NCBI GenBank assembly: GCA_963677345.2
Contig: CAXXLC010000012.1
Location: 1-64,000, forward strand
DNA from: Saccharicrinis sp963677345
Lineage (GTDB): Bacteria; Bacteroidota; Bacteroidia; Bacteroidales; Marinilabiliaceae
Length of the DNA: 64,000 nucleotides
Reading direction: 5' to 3'
Under the pieces are notes generated by a model. That model searched no databases and was not told the DNA's origin. It was given only the letters and a program-made list of their open reading frames with translations. Every line of letters starts with the position of its first letter. The first letter of the stretch is position 1. The translations under genes were made by a program, and so were the position numbers. This document shows, piece by piece, positions 39,273-47,848 of the stretch.

Positions 39273-40241
39273 ATGAAAAAGCATTTTAAAATTCATACCA
39301 TACATTTTATATTATCAGTTTTCTTCTTGTTCGTATTGACTACTTCAATCAAAGCTGAAGAAAACACCAGAATAGTAGTTGCCCAGAATGGATCTGGTGA
39401 TTATAAATCAATTCAGGAAGCTGTAAATCATTGTAAAGCTTTTAGAGATTACGAACAGGAAATTTATATAAAAAATGGTGTTTATCACGAGAAGATACTT
39501 GTAGATTCATTCCTAACCAATATTAAATTGATTGGAGAAAGTGCAGATAGTACTATTATTACTTACTCAGATTATGCAGGGATGCCTGGTATTGGAACTT
39601 TTAATAGTTATACCGTTAAAGTTGTGGGCGATTATAATAAAATCTTTAATCTGACGATTGAAAATGCATCAGGCGAAGTAGGGCAGGCTGTTGCCTTGCA
39701 TATTGAAGGCGATTTGTGTGAAATAAAAAACTGTAAACTTTTAGGGAATCAGGATACATTATATGCTGCAGGAAAGGATAGTCGTCAGCTGTATACAAAT
39801 TGTTATATTGAAGGAACAACAGATTTTATATTTGGTGCAGCTATAGGCTTGTTTAAAAATTGTACCCTCCATAGCAAAAGAAATTCTTATGTAACTGCAG
39901 CAAGTACAACAAAGGATCATAAATTCGGATACGTGTTTAAAAATTGTAAGCTAACTGCCGAAGATGGTGTTGATAAAGTTTATTTAGGACGTCCGTGGCG
40001 TGATTATGCTAAAGTAGTATTTATTAATTGCGAAATGGGTTCGCATATTGTACCTGAGGGATGGCATAACTGGGGACAACCTAACAGGGAGAGTACTACA
40101 TTTTATGCAGAGTATAATAGTACAGTTTTGGGGGCAAACGATAAAAAAAGAGTTGAGTGGTCGCACCAGTTAACTAAAAAGCAGGTTAAGAAGTATTCCA
40201 GATACAATATTTTTAGTTTTCAAACTACAATAGATAAATGA
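39273..40241 (+). CDS. CE8 pectin methylesterase
   Basis: Secreted pectinesterase that removes methyl esters from homogalacturonan. I choose ATG 39273 (MKKHFKIHTIHFILSVFFLF) because it starts a clean signal peptide ending TSIKAE; an upstream start at 39228 only adds a non-signal leader. The beta-helix carries VVAQNGSGDYKSIQEAVNHC and YIKNGVYHEKILVDS. Catalytic residues: D161 in GNQDTLYA, D184 in GTTDFIFGAA, R240 with W242 in LGRPWRDYAKVV. The ending SHIVPEGWHNWGQPNRESTT and AEYNSTVLGAN is canonical. It makes the substrate for the GH28 at 57593 and for pectate lyases that are not in this window. Confidence 0.95.
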   Translation: MKKHFKIHTIHFILSVFFLFVLTTSIKAEENTRIVVAQNGSGDYKSIQEAVNHCKAFRDYEQEIYIKNGVYHEKILVDSFLTNIKLIGESADSTIITYSDYAGMPGIGTFNSYTVKVVGDYNKIFNLTIENASGEVGQAVALHIEGDLCEIKNCKLLGNQDTLYAAGKDSRQLYTNCYIEGTTDFIFGAAIGLFKNCTLHSKRNSYVTAASTTKDHKFGYVFKNCKLTAEDGVDKVYLGRPWRDYAKVVFINCEMGSHIVPEGWHNWGQPNRESTTFYAEYNSTVLGANDKKRVEWSHQLTKKQVKKYSRYNIFSFQTTIDK

Positions 40242-40406
40242 TATTCTAAAATTACAATAGATATGTTTTAGTTAAGGATATGGTATTTTGCTCCTTCATT
40301 TTAAAATATAAATATGAATTTTTAGGTGTATTGTCTTGTGAGATTTTAGGATTATGTTGGAGTATCGTCATCATTTTATGTTAATAATACTTAATTTAAG
40401 TTCTTG

Positions 40407-40435
40407 AAAATTAATTAAAATTAATTAAAATTAAC
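40407..40435 (+). repeat. Phased 10-bp A-tract repeats
   Basis: AAAATTAATT twice, then AAAATTAAC. The unit equals one helical turn, which predicts bent DNA. The related region at 47513-47531 has one full unit plus the partial one. Confidence 0.55.
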
Positions 40436-40533
40436 AATAATTCCGCGCATGATCTTAATACGCTGTTCTGTAAGGAGTTAGATGTTTATAATGTGATTCA
40501 TTCTTTCTTTTTATGGTACGTACGCACTCTACT

Positions 40534-40562
40534 TATGGGAATGTTGTCACCTATTATGGGAA
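40534..40562 (+). promoter_or_regulatory. TATGGGAA direct repeats with 21-bp period (candidate regulator site)
   Basis: TATGGGAA at 40534-40541 and 40555-40562. The pair is kept before GH105 copy 2 as TATGGGAA (47630) and TTTGGGAA (47651), with the same 21-bp spacing although the bases between have changed. Direct repeats two helical turns apart upstream of a promoter suit a hybrid two-component or SusR-type activator. Confidence 0.5.
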
Positions 40563-40615
40563 GTTTGAACTCCCAATTTGAGAAGATATAAATAGTCTAA
40601 AATACTGATCTGACA

Positions 40616-40623
40616 TATATTTG
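40616..40623 (+). promoter_or_regulatory. Candidate -7 promoter box for GH105 copy 1
   Basis: TATATTTG matches TAnnTTTG exactly and is conserved at 47712-47719. No clear -33 box, which fits an activator-dependent promoter. Confidence 0.5.
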
Positions 40624-40674
40624 GTGGTGTGAAGTAAAAATGAGTTAGTTGATATTAAGGCTTGAGAGAAATAT

Positions 40675-40705
40675 TTAATTAACATTAACAACTAATGTTA
40701 ATTAA
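40675..40705 (+). promoter_or_regulatory. Perfect 13-bp palindrome in the GH105 leader
   Basis: TTAATTAACATTA and TAATGTTAATTAA around a 5-base loop (ACAAC), about 50 bases downstream of the -7 box and about 60 before the ATG. The same palindrome stands at 47772-47802 with a one-base loop change. It may be an operator or an RNA hairpin in the leader. No T-run follows, so it is not a standard terminator. Confidence 0.65.
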
Positions 40706-40763
40706 TGTATATCTGCAAGAATCTCCTTAAGTCAGTTTAATTTAAAAAATAAAGAAACATACC

Positions 40764-41984
40764 ATGTGTCAAAAGAATTTTGGAATAGGCCTGTTAATTG
40801 TGATTGCGGCAATACTGTTGCTGACTCAATGTAATTATTCATCAAAGAGAACAGAAGTAAATCAGGACTGTTCAAAAAGTGGTCTGGAGATGGCAATTAA
40901 GATGGCTGATTCTGAAATGACTTTTTTTCCTGATATTTCTACTGTAGATTTTAATCCTGTGGGTAAGTGGAATTATACTCCAGGGTTAATATCCTCAGCA
41001 ATGGTAGAGTTGGGTAAAGTAGTAAAAGATCAGAAGTATGTTAATTATGCCAAAGGATATGCTGATGAGTTTATTAATGAGGATGGAGAGATCAAAGGAT
41101 ACAAGAAATCTGATTTTAATATTGATAAAGTAAATTCAGGAAAATTCCTGTTCGATTTATATGCTGCGACCAAGAATGAAAAATACAAGAAAGCTATTTT
41201 TGTTTTAAGAGATCAACTGAAAGATCAACCCAGAACTAAAGAGGGTGGCTTTTGGCATAAAAACAGGTATCCACACCAGATGTGGTTGGATGGACTGTAT
41301 ATGGGAGCTCCATTTTATGCCGAGTTTTGTAAAGTATTTAACGAGCCTGATTCATATGCAGATGTTATTAACCAGTTTAAGGTAGTTCATAAACATACTT
41401 ATGATTCTATAAAAGGTTTAAACTACCATGGATGGGATGAAAGTAAAGAACAAAAATGGGCTGATCCGGAAACAGGATGTTCACCTCATTTTTGGGGTCG
41501 TGCTATCGGGTGGTATTCCATGGCTTTGGTTGATGTTTTAGACTTTATACCTGCTGATTATCCTGAAAGAGGAACGTTAATATCCATTTTAAATGATGTT
41601 GTTGCCGGAATAAAGCGCTATCAGGACGTTGGTAGTGGAGTGTGGTATCAGGTAATGGATCAAGGAGACCGGGAAGGGAATTATTTAGAGGCTTCAGCTT
41701 CGTGTATGTTTGTTTATTCACTGCTAAAAGCTGTCCGAAAAGGATATATTAATAAAAGTTATAAGGCTGTTGCAAGTAAAGGTTATGAGGGGATTTTGGA
41801 AACCTTTATCCGAGAGAATGAAGATGGAACGATTAGTCTTGCTAAAGTTTGTGCAGTGGCAGGTTTGGGCGGTAATCCTTACAGAGATGGAACATATGAA
41901 TATTATATAGGTGAACCCATCAGGGATAATGATCCCAAAGGGGTTGGGCCATTTATTATGGCTTGCATCGAAATTAATTACTAA
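40764..41984 (+). CDS. GH105 unsaturated galacturonyl/rhamnogalacturonyl hydrolase, copy 1
   Basis: Removes the unsaturated uronic acid left at the non-reducing end by pectate or rhamnogalacturonan lyases. The 406-residue alpha/alpha-barrel has a lipoprotein-type signal (LIVIAAILLLTQC). Key text: PHQMWLDGLYMGAPFYAEF, with D176 the likely catalytic aspartate of the YteR/YesR type, then HFWGRAIGWYSMALVDVLDF and EGNYLEASASCMFVYSLLKA. It is almost identical to the gene at 49383; differences I see include A15T, S338R and the last residues (ACIEINY here, ASVEMSD there). susC starts 21 bases after the stop, so the three genes form a module. Confidence 0.92.
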   Translation: MCQKNFGIGLLIVIAAILLLTQCNYSSKRTEVNQDCSKSGLEMAIKMADSEMTFFPDISTVDFNPVGKWNYTPGLISSAMVELGKVVKDQKYVNYAKGYADEFINEDGEIKGYKKSDFNIDKVNSGKFLFDLYAATKNEKYKKAIFVLRDQLKDQPRTKEGGFWHKNRYPHQMWLDGLYMGAPFYAEFCKVFNEPDSYADVINQFKVVHKHTYDSIKGLNYHGWDESKEQKWADPETGCSPHFWGRAIGWYSMALVDVLDFIPADYPERGTLISILNDVVAGIKRYQDVGSGVWYQVMDQGDREGNYLEASASCMFVYSLLKAVRKGYINKSYKAVASKGYEGILETFIRENEDGTISLAKVCAVAGLGGNPYRDGTYEYYIGEPIRDNDPKGVGPFIMACIEINY

Positions 41985-42005
41985 ATCTTTATTAACTTAA
42001 AAAGT

Positions 42006-45000
42006 ATGATAGACTTTAAATCAAAAATGAAAGAAAATCTACATCAAAGAAGCTATCGTGTAGGAATTCTTATTTTAGGTCTCTTTTTCGTGGTAACAAC
42101 CGGGCTTTTTGCTCAAGTGCTTACTGTTACTGGTAAAGTGACTGATGCTTCTACTAATGAACCATTCCCGGGAGCTACAGTTGTGGTGTCTGGAACAACT
42201 AATGGTACAATTACAGATTTTGATGGGAATTATACATTATCAAATGTACCGACAGATGCAACATTGACCTTTTCATTTATAGGAATGAAAACACAAGAAA
42301 TTTTAGTGTCTGGAAAAACCGCAATTGATGTGAGATTGGAGGCTGAAACGATCGGCTTGGAGGAAGTTGTGGCTGTAGGTTATGGTACTGTAAAAAAATC
42401 TGATTTAACAGGTTCTGTGGGGAGTTTGGATACAGAAATGTTAACAGAAAAAGGTACGACTAGTCCAATTGAGGCTATGCAGGGATCTGTTGCCGGTGTA
42501 CAAATTAGTTCTCCTGCTGGACGAGTTGGAGGGGGTTTCGATATGATTATTCGTGGTAATAATAGTATGAATAGTGATGCTACTCCTTTATTTATTGTTG
42601 ATGGTGTGCAAACAGATGATATTGATTTTTTGAATCCTCAGGATATCGCTCGTATTGATGTGCTTAAGGATGCATCTTCAACTGCGATTTATGGATCCAG
42701 GGCTACGAATGGGGTTGTTATTGTAACAACAAAATCTGGAAGTGACAGTAAAAAAGGTGTATCCATTAGCTATGATGGTTATTATGGTATTCGTACTGCA
42801 ACTCGTTTGCCAGATTTAATGGATGGAGATACTTGGTGGCAGTATCATCAATCAGCTTATTTAGCTACAGCCAAAGATGCGAATGATGATGGTTCAATTG
42901 ATGCTGATGAATTATATGCAGCTGTTATTGGTTCAAGTAATCGTGAGTTGTTAAGACGAGCTACTGAACATGATTATACAGATTGGTATGATGAAGTGCT
43001 TCAGGATGGTCATCAACAAAATCATTATATTGCACTTTCTGGTCGATCTCAAGAGGGTGTTTCTTATGTGCTTGGGATAGGGTATCAAGAGGAAACTGGG
43101 AATATTCCAAATGAATATTTAGAAAAATACTCATTTAAAGGAAGCGTTAATCATAAGATAAATGATAAAGTTACTGTTGGAGCTAATTTTTCAATGGCTT
43201 TATCAGAGTTGGAAAAAGGTAATGAAAGTGCCATGCAAAGAGCTTTTAGATTGAATCCATTATTATCGCCTGTGGATTCTGTTGGTAATTATGTTGAGTT
43301 GCCAGGTAAATATACTGACCCTGAAGGTAATTATCTGATTAACAAGACGTCTACTTACAATCCAATTCTTGAGATGAATAACTCAAGTGATAATACCAGA
43401 AGATGGACTGGTTTGGGTAAGGCATTTGCTGAGTATAATGCTAAATCCTGGTTGTCTTTCAAAACTACTTTTATGGCTGGTTTTGATAATTTCAGAAGAG
43501 GTATTTATTATGGTTTGTTAACTGATGTAGGATCTAAACAGGGAATTACTTCTAGTAGGGAAACCGAGGAGGATTTTAATTATACCTGGGATAACCAATT
43601 TAATATTAATAAAGATTTTGGTGATCATAGTTTTAAATTTTTAGGTTTAATGAGTGCTTTTACTCGACGTATTGAAACCTCTTCTATGAGTTCAAGTGAT
43701 ATACCTTTTGAATCAGGAATTTATAATCTGGGAACCGGTAGTAATTTTGGATTGGGAAGTAATTATGTTAAAACAACAATGCTTTCATATGTATTCCGTT
43801 TAAATTATAGTTATAAGCAACGATACTTGTTTACACTATCTAATCGTTGGGATGGATCTAGTGTGTTATCGGAAGGAAATAAGTGGGATTCGTTTCCGTC
43901 TGCGGCTTTTGCCTGGCGGGTTTCAGAAGAGGCATTTATGACTGATATGGACTACCTTTCTAATTTAAAGCTTAGATTAAGTTATGGTACAACTGGTAAT
44001 AATGCCGGTGTTGGAGCTTATTCTACTGTAAGTAATCCTGATCAAATCTATTATTATGATTTCAATGGAACGGTAAGTAATGGATTTTTACCTAGTGCTA
44101 TTGCTAATAATGCGCTTGCATGGGAGAGGAATAAAGAGTTTAATATAGGATTAGATTTTGGTTTGTTCAATAACAGGCTTAGTGGATCATTTGATTATTA
44201 CAATAGGTTGTCAGAAGATTTGTTAATGGAACAAAAACTTCCAAAGGAATCAGGTTGGGAAACTATGGATGCCAATGTAGGTTCCGTTAGAAATAAAGGA
44301 GTTGAAGTATCATTAAATACAGTGAATGTTCAAACTTCAAATATACAATGGAAAACAACTTTTACTTTTGCTAAAAATATTAATACCATAGAATCTTTAT
44401 ATGGTCAGGATGAGGTAGATGATGTAGGTAATGAATGGTTTATTGGTGAGTCTATTAATTCTAATTACAATTATGTTTTTGATGGTATTTGGCAAGCTGA
44501 TGAAGCTGATGAGGCTGCTAAATATGGACAAACTGAAGGGCAGGCTAAAGTAAAAGATTTAAATCATGATGATAAAATTACAGCAGCTGATGATAAAGTA
44601 ATTTTAGGAAGCTCAGATCCTGATTGGACAGGTGGTGTTTCTTCTAGTTTAAAAATATATAGTTTTGATTTTGGGTTTTCATTATATACAAGTCAGGGTT
44701 CTCAGGTATATAGTTTTTTTCATGAGAATTTTACTGATATGCGAGATAGAGGTAGGGCTAAGTTAAATGTTGGTAGTTGGTATGTTCCTGAAAATAATGC
44801 AGGTTTAACTCCTCAGGCAAGTAATGAATATCCACAACCTCGTAATATGGGTACTTACTGGAGAAATGATGGTGTGGGATATTATCGTGATGCGTCTTTT
44901 GTAAAAGTTAAAAATATTGCATTGGGATATACATTTAAGCCTGAGTTGATTAGTAAAGCAGGGATGAAGTCATGTCGTATCTATGTGAATGTGCTAAACC

Positions 45001-45113
45001 CATTCGTGTTTACTGATTACGACGGTTATGATCCAGAGTGGGCTGGTGCTTCTCTGAAACAAGGAGGTGTTAGTTCTGTTACTTACCAACTTGGAGCAAG
45101 TATTAAATTCTAA
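42006..45113 (+). CDS. susC: SusC/RagA-family TonB-linked transporter (pectin locus, pair 1)
   Basis: Outer-membrane importer, probably of pectin oligosaccharides. The signal region RVGILILGLFFVVTTGLFAQ is preceded by a leader; the ATG at 42027 (MKENLHQRSYRVG) is a possible shorter start. It has a carboxypeptidase-regulatory-like domain (LTVTGKVTDASTNEPFPGA), the signature EEVVAVGYGTVKKSDLTGSV, a plug with DMIIRGNNSM and VDVLKDASSTAIYGSRATNG, and a barrel ending GGVSSVTYQLGASIKF. The 1035-residue length is normal. It follows GH105 by 21 bases and precedes susD by 53. Its sequence is well diverged from the SusC at 50682, so the modules did not arise by one recent duplication. Confidence 0.95.
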   Translation: MIDFKSKMKENLHQRSYRVGILILGLFFVVTTGLFAQVLTVTGKVTDASTNEPFPGATVVVSGTTNGTITDFDGNYTLSNVPTDATLTFSFIGMKTQEILVSGKTAIDVRLEAETIGLEEVVAVGYGTVKKSDLTGSVGSLDTEMLTEKGTTSPIEAMQGSVAGVQISSPAGRVGGGFDMIIRGNNSMNSDATPLFIVDGVQTDDIDFLNPQDIARIDVLKDASSTAIYGSRATNGVVIVTTKSGSDSKKGVSISYDGYYGIRTATRLPDLMDGDTWWQYHQSAYLATAKDANDDGSIDADELYAAVIGSSNRELLRRATEHDYTDWYDEVLQDGHQQNHYIALSGRSQEGVSYVLGIGYQEETGNIPNEYLEKYSFKGSVNHKINDKVTVGANFSMALSELEKGNESAMQRAFRLNPLLSPVDSVGNYVELPGKYTDPEGNYLINKTSTYNPILEMNNSSDNTRRWTGLGKAFAEYNAKSWLSFKTTFMAGFDNFRRGIYYGLLTDVGSKQGITSSRETEEDFNYTWDNQFNINKDFGDHSFKFLGLMSAFTRRIETSSMSSSDIPFESGIYNLGTGSNFGLGSNYVKTTMLSYVFRLNYSYKQRYLFTLSNRWDGSSVLSEGNKWDSFPSAAFAWRVSEEAFMTDMDYLSNLKLRLSYGTTGNNAGVGAYSTVSNPDQIYYYDFNGTVSNGFLPSAIANNALAWERNKEFNIGLDFGLFNNRLSGSFDYYNRLSEDLLMEQKLPKESGWETMDANVGSVRNKGVEVSLNTVNVQTSNIQWKTTFTFAKNINTIESLYGQDEVDDVGNEWFIGESINSNYNYVFDGIWQADEADEAAKYGQTEGQAKVKDLNHDDKITAADDKVILGSSDPDWTGGVSSSLKIYSFDFGFSLYTSQGSQVYSFFHENFTDMRDRGRAKLNVGSWYVPENNAGLTPQASNEYPQPRNMGTYWRNDGVGYYRDASFVKVKNIALGYTFKPELISKAGMKSCRIYVNVLNPFVFTDYDGYDPEWAGASLKQGGVSSVTYQLGASIKF

Positions 45114-45166
45114 TTTGGTTAATCGGATTTTAAACTAGCTATCAGTAAATATTAAAAGATTAATAC

Positions 45167-46792
45167 ATGAAAAAAATAATATTATCATTAAGTATCTTCA
45201 GTATCTTGTTTGTAGGGTGTAAAGATTTTATTGAAGAAGAAAATCTGTCGAATGTAGGAACGTCTGAATTTTATTCGACAGCAGATGGTTACGAATCTTT
45301 AGTAACTGCTTGTTATTCCAATCTAAGGGAAATATATGGAGATGAGCCTTGGTTGTTTTGTGCAGGAACTGATATGTATGTTGAGGGAAGAAATTCTCAA
45401 CCTGTTGGATTAAGTGAGTATCGTTATTTAACTCCTTCTGAGAGTGAGGCAGCGTATTTGTATAATGCTTGTTATGAAGCTATACAGGCTAGTAATATTG
45501 CATTGTATTATAATGATATAACGGAAAAGGTTTCTACTTTGGATAACCGTAAGGGGGAGGCATTGTATTTAAGGGCTAATGCTTATTTCTTATTGGTGCA
45601 GACTTATGGAGGAGTTGCAATTGTAACGGATATGATTGATGAAGCAATTTTGAGTTTTTCCAGATCTAGCGCTGAAGAAGTGTATAGTTTAATTGTTTCT
45701 GATTTGGAAGAAGCTTTAGATCTTGTTTCTAAAGATAGTTATAATGGTCGTGTTAATGAAAGAGCTGTTCAGCATTTGTTGGCTAAGGTATTGCTTACTC
45801 GTGGTTATGAGTCTTTTGGTACAAGTAAAGATTTTTCTGATGCGGCAGCTTATGCAGATGCAGCTATTGGTAATCAGAGTTTGACGATTCCTTTTGCTGA
45901 ACTTTGGGAGCCAGGTAATGAAATGAATAGTGAAGTTATTTTCTCTATACAATATGATTCCAAGTCAATTGTGGCTGATCCGGATGAATTAGGGCATAGT
46001 CAGGGTTATTATTTTGGACCGTATATGGGTGGATCAGAAAATGCAGGAAGAGCACCTTATCGTTCATATAATTTATGTCCAACAGAATATCTTCTAAGTC
46101 TTTATGAAGAGGGTGATGAGCGTTGGGACGGTACGTTTATGACTTCGATTTATGAGGATGCTGAAGGTATTAATTATTATGGCTATTATACAGTAGAGGA
46201 TCTTTCCTCGCTTAGTGTGGCTCATTATTATGCACCTAAATGGAAATCAACGGAACAAGATGAGGTCGATTATTTGGCAGAACATCCAGGTGCTGAATTT
46301 CATTATTTTGAAGATTTGGAAGCGTCAAAAGGATCCAATCTGGATTTTGAAACTATTCCTGTTCGGAAATTTGATGATCCTAATTCGCAATTTGAAAGGC
46401 TAACTAATACTCGGGATCTTATTTTATCCCGTTTGGGAGAAACTTATTTAATTGCAGCAGAAGCTTATTTGCAAGCAGGATTTCCTGCTACTGGTTTGGA
46501 TCGTTTAAATGCGGTGCGAAACAGAGCTCATGCAACGGAGTTGTTAGCTGCGGATTTTGACCTTGATGCTATACTTGACGAAAGAGCAATGGAGCTTGTA
46601 GGAGAGTATCATCGTTGGTTTGATTTAAAGCGCACGGGTACGTTAGTAGAAAGATGTGTAGCTTACAATCATGATATTCCATCGGCTGATTATTTTACTG
46701 GTACTGATGGAGTGCAAAAGATATTACGCCCAATTCCTCAAGAGGCTATTGATTTAAACAGGTCAGATTACGAACAAAACCCAGGATATTAA
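45167..46792 (+). CDS. susD: SusD/RagB-family surface lipoprotein (pectin locus, pair 1)
   Basis: Glycan-binding lid for the SusC just upstream. A lipoprotein signal ends SIFSILFVGC (cysteine about residue 18), then KDFIEEENLSNVGTSEFYST. SusD features: GEALYLRANAYFLLVQTYGG, VQHLLAKVLLTRGYES, ETYLIAAEAYLQAGFPATGL with RLNAVRNRAH, ELVGEYHRWFDLKRTG, and the ending LRPIPQEAIDLNRSDYEQNP. The 541 residues are within the family range. A terminator follows at 46818, so module 1 ends here. Confidence 0.95.
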   Translation: MKKIILSLSIFSILFVGCKDFIEEENLSNVGTSEFYSTADGYESLVTACYSNLREIYGDEPWLFCAGTDMYVEGRNSQPVGLSEYRYLTPSESEAAYLYNACYEAIQASNIALYYNDITEKVSTLDNRKGEALYLRANAYFLLVQTYGGVAIVTDMIDEAILSFSRSSAEEVYSLIVSDLEEALDLVSKDSYNGRVNERAVQHLLAKVLLTRGYESFGTSKDFSDAAAYADAAIGNQSLTIPFAELWEPGNEMNSEVIFSIQYDSKSIVADPDELGHSQGYYFGPYMGGSENAGRAPYRSYNLCPTEYLLSLYEEGDERWDGTFMTSIYEDAEGINYYGYYTVEDLSSLSVAHYYAPKWKSTEQDEVDYLAEHPGAEFHYFEDLEASKGSNLDFETIPVRKFDDPNSQFERLTNTRDLILSRLGETYLIAAEAYLQAGFPATGLDRLNAVRNRAHATELLAADFDLDAILDERAMELVGEYHRWFDLKRTGTLVERCVAYNHDIPSADYFTGTDGVQKILRPIPQEAIDLNRSDYEQNPGY

Positions 46793-46817
46793 TCCTGTAT
46801 TGATTAATGATATTAAG

Positions 46818-46850
46818 GAGGGTTTCCTATATTAGGATACCCTCTTTTTT
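46818..46850 (+). terminator. Rho-independent terminator after susD of pair 1
   Basis: GAGGGTTTCCTA and TAGGATACCCTC form a 12-bp stem with one mismatch and a three-base loop, followed by six T. Confidence 0.85.
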
Positions 46851-46940
46851 ATGTATATAATTGGCGTGCCTTGTTCGATGTTGTTTATCTATAAAAAATA
46901 TTGTTATGGGAAAAGCTAAATGATATACTCTGGTGGTATC

Positions 46941-47330
46941 TTATATATCATGTGGCTCAGGCAAACGATTTTCTAATTTCTGTTTTGCATATTTTGGTCG
47001 GATATACCTGTTTATATACAATTTAGCAGGAGTATACTCTAATTCTTCAGTTATTTCCTTGCCTATAAGTTTAATCCTTCTGTGTTTTCTTCCGGTTCTA
47101 TTAATATTTCATTTACAGGTAAGTGACTTTGTAATGGAAAACGACCGGGATGGCTCTTATGCCTTTTCTTGCGTTGATATTCTGTTGATTCTTTAACAGT
47201 ATTGTCTTCTTCGGGTAGGTCCCGTGCTTTCTGTTTAATAGGAAGTGTAAGCTGTGCACTGTCATCTGTTGCTATAAAGTGTTCCTTCTTCATCCCAAAG
47301 AGCATCTTTTGAAGCAGTAAAATAGCTATC
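46941..47330 (-). pseudogene. Degenerate IS66-family transposase fragment (N-terminal part of TnpC)
   Basis: On the minus strand the text LQKMLFGMKKEHFIATDDSA, then KKRHKSHPGRFPLQSHLPVN and EILIEPEENTEG matches the N-terminal and zinc-binding region of IS66 TnpC. After a frameshift near 47065 it goes on as KLIGKEITEELEYTPAKLYI, then NRYIRPKYAKQKLENRLPEP, and stops at 46941. No DDE domain and no element ends are present. It belongs to a different IS66 subgroup from the complete element at 47849. It occupies most of the gap between the two GH105 modules and marks a site of earlier insertion and decay. Confidence 0.75.
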
Positions 47331-47848
47331 CATAAATATAAGAGAGGTTGTGTCTGGTCATGGGTTTAATTCGTTGATGTTCATCAGTTATCTGACTGGG
47401 GTATTATGAAGAGCATCGTTTTTGTTTATGGATTTAGGCAGTTTGCTTCTTTCATTCTAAAGTATGATTGATATGTTAAAAAGAATTAATTATAATGTTA
47501 AAATAATGATATAAAATTAATTAAAATTAACACAAAAGAGCTTCCGATTGTGTATGTATCTGTAAGATAGATATATAGGCTTTGTGGAGGGGTTAACTAT
47601 CTATAAATATGGTACGTACGAACTCTAATTATGGGAATTTTATCGCCTGTTTTGGGAATTTTGAACGCTCAATTTGAGAAAATAAAGACGGTTTAAGTGT
47701 CTGATCTAATATATATTTGAGAGTATAAAAATAGTAAAACAATATTAGATATTGAGGGTCGAGAGTGATATTTAATTAACATTAACAATTAATGTTAATT
47801 AATGTATATCTGCAAGAATCTCCTTAAGTCAGTTTAATTTAAAAAATA
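47331..47848 (+). promoter_or_regulatory. Leader and promoter region of GH105 copy 2, cut off from its gene by an IS
   Basis: No gene seen. The part to about 47500 is featureless. From 47513 it matches the region upstream of GH105 copy 1: A-tracts (47513-47531), 21-bp-spaced TATGGGAA/TTTGGGAA (47630, 47651), TATATTTG (47712-47719) and the 13-bp palindrome (47772-47802). The leader is broken at 47848 by an IS66-family element, so this promoter now points into the element's transposase from the wrong side. Confidence 0.7.

Larger units (their letters stand above)
40242..40763 (+). promoter_or_regulatory. 522-base regulatory region upstream of GH105 copy 1
   Basis: No gene seen. From left to right: phased A-tracts (40407-40435), a pair of TATGGGAA direct repeats (40534, 40555), a TATATTTG -7 box (40616) and a 13-bp palindrome (40675-40705). 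From about 40407 onward it is homologous to 47513-47848 before the second GH105 gene. The last 90 bases are nearly identical and the part further upstream is more diverged. Confidence 0.7.

Noticed and set aside
40675..40705. The 13-bp palindrome as a terminator
   Set aside because: All-AT stem, no T-run after it, and it lies in the leader of the gene.
46933..47196. Plus-strand open reading frame of 87 codons
   Set aside because: It is antisense to the IS66 transposase remnant, whose minus-strand reading makes clear family sense.
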